A stretch of DNA of 64,000 bases from Lindgomyces ingoldianus (lineage: Eukaryota; Ascomycota; Dothideomycetes; Pleosporales; Lindgomycetaceae). Where the stretch lies: positions 1,332,480-1,396,479 of the forward strand of contig NW_022985173.1 of NCBI RefSeq assembly GCF_010093535.1. Direction: 5' to 3'. This document shows, one piece after another, positions 47,301 through 55,900 of this stretch. Each line of letters opens with the position of its first letter. Positions within the stretch are counted from its first letter, which is position 1. A model generated the notes under the pieces. The model did no database searches. It saw nothing but the letters and a program-made list of their open reading frames with translations, and had not been told where the DNA came from. Position numbers and translations under genes: made by a program.

Positions 47301-48710
47301 TTAGGTAAAATATTTAAGTAAGTAGTGTTAATTAGAAATTTAGTTTACACACTAGTTTTTTATTAATGTAACTTATGCTATTTACTTCTAAGTTAATAAA
47401 AGCCTATATTAGGGCTAATATAGTTTCTTATTATAAATATATAGAAATATTAACTTAGTACTTCTAGTTATTAGTAGGGGACTTAGCCTATAGGTTAGCA
47501 GAGATCTAGTGTTAAATTAGTCCTAGGAGGCAACTTAGCCCTAGGACAAGCCTTTTTACAGGCTTCTACTGCTATAGCTGCAGCTATGTTAAAAGTAGTA
47601 AAGGGGATTAAAGCTTAAACATAAGTTAGAGCCCTTATAGAAATAAAATTAGAATAGTAAAAATCTTTAATAAGTGCTAGCAGCGCTACTTGCGTAGACT
47701 TAAAAAAAAAATAAAGCAGTTTTAGAAAATATAACTATGCTTACTACACTTAAAGTATTAACTTTTTTTTTTATAATCTTTACACTTTCTAGAACTAACT
47801 AAAGCATAATTTAAATTAATTTTTATTACATTAAAGTCCTTATTTATAACTGCGCTAGTTTAGGGGCGTATTAAGGCTTGTACAGAGAGGAACCTTATGT
47901 TATTATTATAGGTAGCAATTAGGTTCACATACGTGTTAAGGTTGTTTAAGAGGGGTTCTCCTACTATAGCATGTTACAGTTTAGTTAAGAGGGAGTTATA
48001 TAAGGCTGTAATTAGACTTATCTTATTTAAGCCTATATTAGATGCAAGTTAGTAAAACTTAGTAAAGTGTAAAGTAAAGCTTTTCTTTTCTTATTATAAA
48101 GTGTTTAGGCAACTTAGGGCTGTTAACTTTTTATTTAGGTCTCTATAAGTTACTTATAGAAACGCTATAAATTAATCTAAGTTAATAATATCTTTATCTA
48201 TTAGTAAGTTAATTAAGGCTGTTATATTATAGTTAAGTTAAAAGTAGGCATATAGTAACTAAAAGTGTTTAGAGGGGAATTAGTCTATGTTTCCTTTAAG
48301 TTTGTATTAAAGCTTATGTAGGAAGAAAAGTAGGTCTTTCTATTTTCTGTTAAACAGCAGGGGATTAGGGAGTTAGTTAGATTTTATTACTAGGTTAGAG
48401 AGGTTACAGGTTGTAAGCAGCATTAGATAGGAGAGAGTTAAGCTATCTCTAGACTTCTAGGTAGGCTTTAAAGCTAGTAAGTTCTTAGTTCCTACTACTA
48501 TAATAAGAGTTAAGGCAGAAACAGACTACTTAACAACACAAAGCTGTTTTTTAAAGTCTTTTTAAAAAGCTTTTAAGTTTATAACATAGCAGCTTTCTTA
48601 TAAAGTAAGCGCTTTTTAAAAGGCTTCTTAGCTTACTTTAATAGCTTAAAGTTATATAAGTACTAAGCTTATTAGATTAGATTTAGAGGCTATTCTTAGC
48701 TAAAGTTTTA
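44336..48710 (-). pseudogene. M2 gag-pol, main part, RIP-degraded
   Basis: Reverse-oriented continuation of 32357-32996 after P1 is removed; collinear with 36635-41023 of M1 with more C-to-T and G-to-A changes. The RT catalytic box region (46125-46150) has one extra base relative to M1, so the box is frameshifted as well as mutated. The zinc knuckle region is at about 47710-47760. No open frame of useful length. Confidence 0.85.
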
Positions 48711-48721
48711 ACACAACATAA

Positions 48722-49039
48722 TGTTACAATTATGCATAAGTAAGGTTATAGAGCTTTATAGAGGTCTAGTTTAATTACTATGTAAGGTATTATAGTAGGT
48801 ATAAGATGTTGTGTAAGGAATAAAAAAGTTTAAAAAGAAATTAGTAATTAAATACTTAGCTTAAAAGTCTAAGCGCTTTAGGTATAAATTAAGCCTGTTT
48901 TAGGTTTAGTTAGTGTTAAGACAGTTTATGCTTAAGTTTATGTCTGTGTTGTGTTGTGTTTGTGTTAGACGTGCACTAATAATACTCTAGTACGCGTCTA
49001 ATATAGTTATGTCTGGGATTAAGAGAGGATACTGTGACA
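48722..49039 (-). repeat. M2 5' LTR
   Basis: Starts TGTTACAATTATGC, ends ATACTGTGACA, followed by TSD CTTAG (49040-49044). Confidence 0.94.
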
Positions 49040-49044
49040 CTTAG

Positions 49045-49082
49045 TAAATAATAAGGCATAGAAGTAAAAAGTAAATTTATAG
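49045..49082 (+). pseudogene. gypsy E pol block 3 (last codons)
   Basis: Finishes the E frame after the TSD: VNNKA, a RIP-type TAG, K, TAA, KVNL and a terminal TAG at 49080-49082. The join (block 2 plus TSD plus block 3) keeps the frame, which supports the insertion model. Confidence 0.72.
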
Positions 49083-50159
49083 TTATATACAATAGTATTA
49101 CAACTTTATAGACATTATGCTAGGAAGGTTTAATAGTAAGCTATTAGACACCTTTAGACTCTCTTTTTTCTTTTTCTCTACTCTTTTTTCTTTTCTTTCT
49201 CCTCTTCTTTTTTCTTTTTAGACTTTTTTTAAACCCTCTTTACTTTATCTTTAGCTACTTAAGAGCGCTGTAATGTCTACTTAAAAGTTAGACATTAGAG
49301 CTTCTAGGGCTAAAACCTAATAAAGCAGCTTAGTATTCTAGTAGAATAAGGCCACCTAGACACTAGCTATAGAAAGACTAGCTTCCTAACTCTTTATAAC
49401 TTACACTACTTACGCTAAGTTCTAAGTAAACTTTAAAATAGCTTTAAAAGCCTTTTTTTTATCCTCTTTACTTTTTATGTCTTAGGCTGCTGCCTATAGC
49501 TTAAAATAGCTTTAAAGGACTTAAAAGTTTTTTTTATAATATAAAAAAACCTACACGCGTGTTAGTAAACTATACCTTAGTAGTATTAAACTATATTTAT
49601 ATAAAGTTGTATTTTTTATTATGTAAGGTGTAATACTTGCATTTTTTTAATTTAAAGAACTAAAAAAAGAACTTAACCTAAAAGCTATAGGCTAGGGCGT
49701 AGGCAGCCTAAAGGCAGATAACTTAAAACGCCTTTAAAGAGGCTCTAAAAGGGGGGCAGAGCAGCATAGTAATTTTCTTTAATGCTATAATTAGTTAGTA
49801 GACTAAGCTATAGAATATTAAGTGTATAATAATACTTATAAAGTAAAGATTTAGATAATAGCTAAAAAAGAAACTAATAACATTAACTAGACTATATAAG
49901 TAAAATAAGCAAACACTTATTACTATAAATAATAGGTTTACTATATTAATAATAACTACACTACTAGTTACTACTAAATAAAAATTTTATAATAAAGGCA
50001 TTATATTAGTATTAGGTTTTTAGTCTATTTCTTAGTAATATAAAATTTTAGTTAAGATAGTTATACTTATTATATTTTATTTAAATTAGTTTTAAAGCAT
50101 TTTTAAATACTTTTTAAACACTGCAAATAGGGACTATTAGCTTATAAAAAAGGAAGTAG
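49083..50159. other. Non-coding 3' region of E (unexplained 1.1 kb)
   Basis: Follows the E pol stop. Holds a pyrimidine tract (about 49143-49226), a CT-rich, partly less mutated stretch, a G-run AAAAGGGGGGCAGAGCAG (49748-49765) that looks like a polypurine tract, and an AT-rich remainder. No open frame of note. Either a long 3' untranslated region or the remains of another element. Confidence 0.6.
49143..49226 (+). repeat. Polypyrimidine tract
   Basis: About 80 bases of almost pure C and T (CTCTCTTTTTTCTTTTTCTC type). Low complexity. Confidence 0.85.
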
Positions 50160-50449
50160 TGTAATAATTCTACAAATTATTCTATCTTAGGTTGCTTAGA
50201 TCCTATCTAAAGGGTCCCTGTATTAGACCTAACTATAACTTAACCTAGTCCCCTGCAGTTACCCCTATTCTCTTATATATTTAGTTGCACCTTGCCTCTG
50301 TAGCTAGCTTAGTAGTTTTCTAATATCCTTTTGTACAAGGCCTATAGGTGTTAATGGCATTCCCAGGTTCAGAGTCCCCACGCACTCCCATATGCCTCTA
50401 AGTGGATTCCCACCGCATTCGGACCCATTGTCTTGCCTGCCCCGTTACA
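50160..50449 (+). repeat. LTR, probable 3' LTR of E (290 bp)
   Basis: Starts TGTAATAATTC, ends CCCGTTACA (TGTAA/TTACA inverted ends), preceded by purine-rich AAAAAAGGAAGTAG. Similar along its length to 59819-60135. The outer right edge (50350-50449) is almost free of RIP. Confidence 0.82.
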
Positions 50450-50561
50450 ATTAGCATTAGCTATATTAGTGTGTTAGAGATTAGCATTAGCTATATTAGT
50501 GTGTTAGAGATTAGCATTAGCTATATTAGTGTGTTAGAGATTAGTATTAGCTACGCTTAGT
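50450..50561. repeat. 30-bp tandem repeat, about 3.7 copies
   Basis: Three perfect 30-bp units (50450-50479, 50480-50509, 50510-50539) starting ATTAGCATTAGC and containing TATATTAGTGTG, then a diverged partial unit. It begins at the first base after the LTR. Confidence 0.95.
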
Positions 50562-51580
50562 TACAGGCTGTAATTAGTTATATGCTATAGTTAAATATTG
50601 TTATTATATGTCTATTACCTGTCTAATACTAATTTGCTAAGCATTATGCTACAACTATTCTTTAACCTAAATAACCTACCTTAATGTACTAACTATTGCT
50701 CTAAGCAAGCTTTGCTTTTACAGATTATTTATAAACTGTTGTAGTATTTTATTATATTAGAAAACTTACTTTTACTAGTAATAGCCTTATTATAATATTA
50801 CACTAATTATTTATTTAACTATGTCTAAGCTCTAAAATGTGTTTAATTCAGTTTAGGTTATAATACTTACACACTATTATATTAAACTATTTAGTCTATA
50901 AATAGAATTTTAAAGACCTTTTATTAACTAAAGCTTTTAAGTTTAGAACTTTTTATCCTCTATAATTAGAATTACTTTTAAAAAAGTTATAAAAAGTAAG
51001 GTAAAATAAAAACTTAAAGACTACTAATAACTTATAAAAATTAAAGGTAACTACTAATGTCTAACTAACTACTCTTTAATTCTAGAATTAAAATACACTC
51101 TAGCTAAAGTAAGCTCTTTAAAGTTAATTAATAATCTATGTTAATAGCTAAACTTACTTTTACAGCACCTAAAGCTATACTCTTACTTAATTTAAAGTTA
51201 ACTTTTAGTAGTATATTTATTAATAATTAGATTACTTAATTATAAGCATAGCTTAAGTAGCTAATTTAGCTAAAAAAAAAAAACCACTAGTTAACTTTTA
51301 CTAACTACTAAATTACCTTTAATAACACTTTATACTACTTTTACTACTTTAAGTGTAAGAGACTTTTTAAGCACTTTTTAGACTTAGTAAATCTACTTTA
51401 CTAAATACACACTTAAAATTAGAATTTTTATAAATAGTAAAGAACTTATGTTTAAATAATAGTAGGCTTTTATTATAAATAGACTTAATATTAATTTAAA
51501 TTACTATTAAAGTAAGTGTACACACATAGCATTAATATAAAAACATATAGCTAGTATTGCAAAGAATTATCTAGAGCTAG
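50562..51580. other. AT-rich non-coding stretch, no gene seen
   Basis: RIP-like AT-rich DNA without a recognisable protein. 50800-50895 is similar to the reverse complement of 60545-60640. The stretch ends at the TSD of gypsy D (GATAC, 51581-51585). A relation to the E-like fragment after D is possible but could not be shown by eye. Confidence 0.6.
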
Positions 51581-51585
51581 GATAC

Positions 51586-52214
51586 TGTTACAATCCTTAC
51601 TTCGTTGAAATGGTATTTTCAGAAGTACGTCGGCCTATAATAGTATGTGAGCGAGAGGGGCAGAACTTAGCTGGATCGGGTGTACAGTCCGTCGAGCAGA
51701 GTACGGGATAATGCGGGATAAGGGATAGGCAGGCTTGTAGTTTAACCAAGCAGCTGTATAGAGAGCTAGTAAACCTGATCTGTAGGGATAGGAATAGAGG
51801 TATATATAGTGCAAGATATACAAGGTAGCTAGGTCCTGTTAGTTAAGGTCACAGCTTCTTAGTTTAGAAAAGATAAGATAAGGGGTAGTCTTAATAGTAA
51901 ACTAAACAGTAATTACAGCCTTCTAACTATAGTTGTGATTAAGACTATATACATAGGGTTTGCATGCGTTTGCATGCATTGCAGGCGTTGCATGCACTGC
52001 CTACATCTACCTGCAACGCCTGTATTGCCTGCAATGCTTTAGTCCCTATTAGACAGTGCATTCTGCAAGGCTTTTATCTAAAAGCTAGAGCCATTCCTTA
52101 TCTGTCCTGTTACGTGATTTGTACAGCGCAGGGCTAAGCGTCCTCCATCTAACGTCGTTTGGGCTGTGTGGGACAGCCAGTTAGGTTATTACAGTCTGAC
52201 TGTTAGCTGTAACA
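51586..52214 (-). repeat. 3' LTR of gypsy D (629 bp)
   Basis: The outer 160 bp keep CpG- and TpG-rich sequence (GTACGTCGGCC, GGATCGGGTG) that is mutated in the other LTR. 51976-52037 folds as a strong hairpin. The minus-strand 62-codon frame at 51635-51823 is fortuitous. Confidence 0.95.
51976..52037. repeat. LTR hairpin of gypsy D, left copy
   Basis: GCATTGCAGGC (51976-51986) pairs with GCCTGCAATGC (52027-52037), and AGGCGTTGCA (51983-51992) with TGCAACGCCT (52012-52021), the two pairings partly overlapping. The same structure is at 58990-59051 in the right LTR. Possible role in RNA folding or transcript ends; unproven. Confidence 0.8.
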
Positions 52215-52235
52215 CGTAGGCTTCCCTCCTAGTTA
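52215..52235 (-). promoter_or_regulatory. Polypurine tract of gypsy D
   Basis: On the minus strand AGGAGGGAAGCCTACG lies directly before the 3' LTR. Confidence 0.72.
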
Positions 52236-52467
52236 GCGTCCTTGCTGTTACGTTCTTCCTGTTGCAAGTGTTAGATTTTCTTTTTAGCTAGTGCATGTCC
52301 TTCTTTAAAGGCTAGTCTTATGTCTATCTGTTTTAACTATGCCTTATTAAGTTTCTTATATTTCTGCTGTTGCTTGTTGCCTTTGTACTATTACTTATCT
52401 TAATCTTTATTATTGCATAAAAATGTGTCCTTATAGTCCTTACTAGTTACATAGTTTATCTTACATA

Positions 52468-52980
52468 ATGTCCTTATTATTAGACAAGTGCGTAGAGTGT
52501 GTGCAGAAGGGTAGTTGTTGCAACGCTTTTGTTTCTAATGCAGCCTAAAATTATTTAGAGCGTAAGGAGAAAAAGTTGTGTAGGGAACTAGAGGCGGCAG
52601 CAGAGAAGGAGATAAAGGAAAAGGAGAGGGAGATGCAGGAGCAGACTAAATCCCTAAGGCGTCTTTAGTTCTTTATAGCTTAGCAGGAACAAGTTTAGAA
52701 ATAATTAAAGGTATTAGAGGATTAAAGGGTAAAGTATCTAGAAGAAGACCTTTTATTGCTAGATAAGCTTAAAGCGCTTAAGGCAGAGGCAGCAGGTCTT
52801 TCTCCCCTTTAGCCTATATTAAAGAGTTGTAGGCTTCCTACATTGCAGCCACCTAATGCTGCTGTAGTTTTATCTAATAATAGTGTTTTCTAGTCTAGGG
52901 AACTTTCTCTAGAGTAGTTTTGTCTAGAAGAGACTCTAGGTATTTATAAAGGGCCTAAGAAGCGTTTGCTAGGCTTTTAA
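52468..52980 (+). pseudogene. Antisense Cys-rich plus coiled-coil frame in gypsy D
   Basis: Plus-strand frame opposite to the element's genes, from ATG 52468-52470 to TAA 52978-52980: 171 codons including the stop, with about ten in-frame TAA/TAG that fit RIP of Gln or Trp codons. It starts MSLLLDKCVECVQKGSCCNA, then FVSNAA and NYLERKEKKL, followed by a Glu/Lys-rich coiled coil of about 30 residues (KEIKEKEREMQEQ), a second helical block (RVKYLEEDLLLLDKLKAL) and a Pro-containing tail. The 52560-52660 stretch is strikingly unmutated. A frame of almost the same length, with the same motifs, is present in gypsy C at 11805-12320. It occupies the 3' end between pol and the LTR. Product unknown; conservation of length and frame between two families argues that it was a gene. 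Confidence 0.72.
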
Positions 52981-55900
52981 GAGGTTCTTATGTGTTTTTA
53001 CTAGTAGGCTATCCTTTCTATTTTATTAGGTATTTGTTTTCTTTATAGTCTAAGATCTTTTCTACTTTATATTTCTATTCTTCCTCTTTCTAGCTAGTAG
53101 TTACAAGGGGAATTTTCTTAGGTGCAAGTTTAAGTTTAGAGACATAGAACTAAAGGTGTACTTGCATTTCCTTAGGTAGCTTTAGTTTGCAGATGCCTAG
53201 GCGTGTTTGTATTACGCAGTATAGTCCTATGCGTTTTTCTGCTAACTTTCTAGAAAGTCTTAGTATCCTAAGGTCTTTTATGTCTAGATATATATAATTA
53301 TTTAGATGTATTTCTAGTGCTAGTTTTTTTTTCTTATTTACTGCGTTTTCTATAGTTTCTTTAGTTAATTAGGCTTTTTTAGTAAGTTTCTAATGCAGTT
53401 CTAGAAGCTTAGTTGTCTTATCTATTGCTTCTAAAAAGTTAGTTAGTTATAAGCTATAAGGCTTATATTATAGAGTATATCTAAAATTAGCTTTATAGGG
53501 TGTTTCTTTAGTTATTGCTAATTTAGAGGTGTTAATAATAAATTATGCTATTAGCAGCTATTTTACCTAATCTGTTTATTTATATAAGATATATTTTTAT
53601 AGAATTTTTTTAACTTTTATGTTTACTTTTTCTATTTATCTGTCTATTTGCAGGTAGTAGGTAGTAGAGAGTCTGTAATTAATTCTAAGGTGTTTAACTA
53701 AAGCTGTCTAGAATTTACTAGTAAACAGTTTATTATAATTAGAGATAATAGTTTTAGAGTATCTATGCATAGCAAAGATGTTCTTTTCTAGCTTAAATAT
53801 AAGTTTCTTAGCTATAATGCTTTTTTTAGATAGCTATAAGTAAATAAATTTAGTAGTCTTGTTAATAACTTATGCAATTATGTTGCATAATCTCTCTATA
53901 CTAGGTTCTTATAATAGCAGTAGTCTAGTAATAAAATCTATAGTTACTATAGTTTATAGTTAACTAGGTGCTGTTATTAGTTAAAAAAGGCTATAAGGTT
54001 TATAGCGTTAAGGGTTATTTTTATTGTAGGTGTTGCATTTTTATAAGACTTTAGTGCACAAGTGTTTTAATTAAGGTATTTTGTAGAGTATAGCAACTTT
54101 AATCTTTTTTTATAAGAAACTAATCCTTAGATAACTAAACATTAGGGCTTTATAGTATTCCTGTATAAGGTTCTTCTATCCCTGTTTAACTATTGTAAGA
54201 GAGCATAGTATTTGCTCTAGGTCTAGTCCTCTATAAACTATTCCTTTATAGGTTTCCTTAAAAATTATAAATTCTTCTAAGTTCTGCTTATTTGCCTTAA
54301 AATAGTCTGCGCGCCTACTTAAGGCGTTAGCTTACTAGTTGCTGTTTCCTGCTACATGTTTAATAACAAAGTTAAACTAAGCAAGTTTTATAGCCTATTG
54401 TACATGCATTAGTAAAAGTTTCTTAGTAGTAAGGAAAGTAACAAGGTTTACATAGTTAGTGTAGATTATAAATTATTAACTAAAGCTTTAAAGCTCTACT
54501 TTCTAGCTTCTGCATGCGTTTACTATAGCTTTTAGTTCTTTATTAGGAATAGTATATTTCTGCTTAAGTAGCGTAAATTTTATAGAGTAATAGGCTACAG
54601 GATGCTATTAACTGTTCTTCTGTTTTTATAAGAGGGCAGCTTTTTCTGCTTTTAATAAGGCATTAGTATGTACTTTTGTTTCTAGTGTAGGGTTGTACAT
54701 TCTAAGAACAGAGTAGGTTGTTATTATTTACTTTAGTTCCTAAAAAGCTTTTTTTATTTCTATTATCTATTAGAATTTCTAAGTTGCTCTTTCCTTTAAG
54801 GTTGCATTTATAAGGGGGAGAGCTATTTTTAAATAATCCTTAATTATTCTTTGTACGTAGCTAGTAAGGCCTAGAAATCCTTTAATTTCTGTTACAGTAG
54901 TTAGTGTTAGCTAGTCTAATACCTTATTTACTTTAGCAGGGTCTATCTTTATTTCTTCTTTATTAATAATAAATCTTAAATATTTAGTTTTTTATATGTT
55001 AAATTTATATTTTTTTAGTTATAAGTGTAGTCTATATTGTTAGAGTTAGTTAAGCACAAGTTTTACCTTAGATATATAGTCTGCTCTATCTTTTTTAGTA
55101 TATATTAGGACATTATCTAGATAAACAAGTACAAATATGTCTAGGTAAGGGTTAAGTGCAGTGTTAATAACTTATTAGAAGGTTGCTAGGGCGTTAGTTA
55201 ATCTAAACAGCATAATAAAAAGTTTATACAGTCCTCTAGAGGTCTAGAAGGTAGTTATTTATTTATGTCTTTTCTTAATTCTTATTTTGTTAAACCTGTC
55301 TTAGACATTAAACTTTGTAAAGTGTTTAGTTCCTTTAAGTTAATTTATAATATCTTAGATAATTAGCAGGGGGTATTAATCCTTTATAGTATTATTATTT
55401 AGGGTTTAGTAGTTTTAACATACTTACACCTTGCTATTCTTTTTCTTTGCAAAGGTTACTGCTAATGCTACAAGACTATTGCTTTCCCTAATGTGTTCTT
55501 AAGATAACATCCTGTCTATATATTCTTAGAGAGCTTCTTTTTAGGCTTTTATTAATAGTTGTAGTTTGTGCGTTTTTAGTTATAGGTTTAGTTTAAGGTT
55601 AATAGCATAGTCCTAGGGTTAATGTGGCAGTAGTTCTTCTAGGTCTTCTAGGGTTTTAAACATGTCCTTATAGCCCTTGTACTCCTTAGGTATTCTAGCT
55701 GTTTCCTGTACTATTTAGTAGATTCTAATCTAGTTAAGATCCTGTTCCTTTTTAAATTCTTTAAAGAAGATTTCCTTTAGTTCTTCCTTTATTAAGCAGA
55801 CTGCTTAGGCTTCTAGCTCCTAGTAGGGGAACATCTGTAGTTTCTCCTGTTAGTAATGCGCCGCGTGGATTGCTTCTAGATTGCTTAGGCTAGTTAAAGA

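Larger units (their letters stand above)
32039..49039 (-). mobile_element. Ty3/gypsy family F copy M2, inserted in E and hosting P1
   Basis: 318-bp LTRs at 32039-32356 and 48722-49039, TSD CTTAG (32034-32038 and 49040-49044). Own sequence is 32039-32996 plus 44336-48721 plus the right LTR, 5662 bp in total, the same length as P1 and M1. Minus orientation. The most mutated of the three F copies. Confidence 0.94.
21112..50449 (+). mobile_element. Ty3/gypsy chromovirus E, split into three blocks by later insertions
   Basis: Blocks 21112-24938, 31300-32038 and 49045-50449 join into one plus-strand gypsy pol when the family B copy (24939-31294) and the M2 stack (32039-49039) are removed with their TSDs. 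Reading frame and family motifs continue across both joins. The 5' LTR and start of gag are missing because the left end stops at the fold-back element. The 3' LTR is assigned to 50160-50449 on the basis of a purine tract before it. About 1.1 kb between the pol stop and this LTR is not explained, so the LTR assignment is less sure than the rest. Confidence 0.82.

Noticed and set aside
50450..50561. Possible CRISPR array (30-bp repeat)
   Set aside because: Units are directly adjacent with no spacers, and the genome is clearly fungal.
51635..51823. 62-codon minus-strand frame in the D LTR
   Set aside because: Confined to the unmutated outer edge of the LTR and lost in the other LTR.
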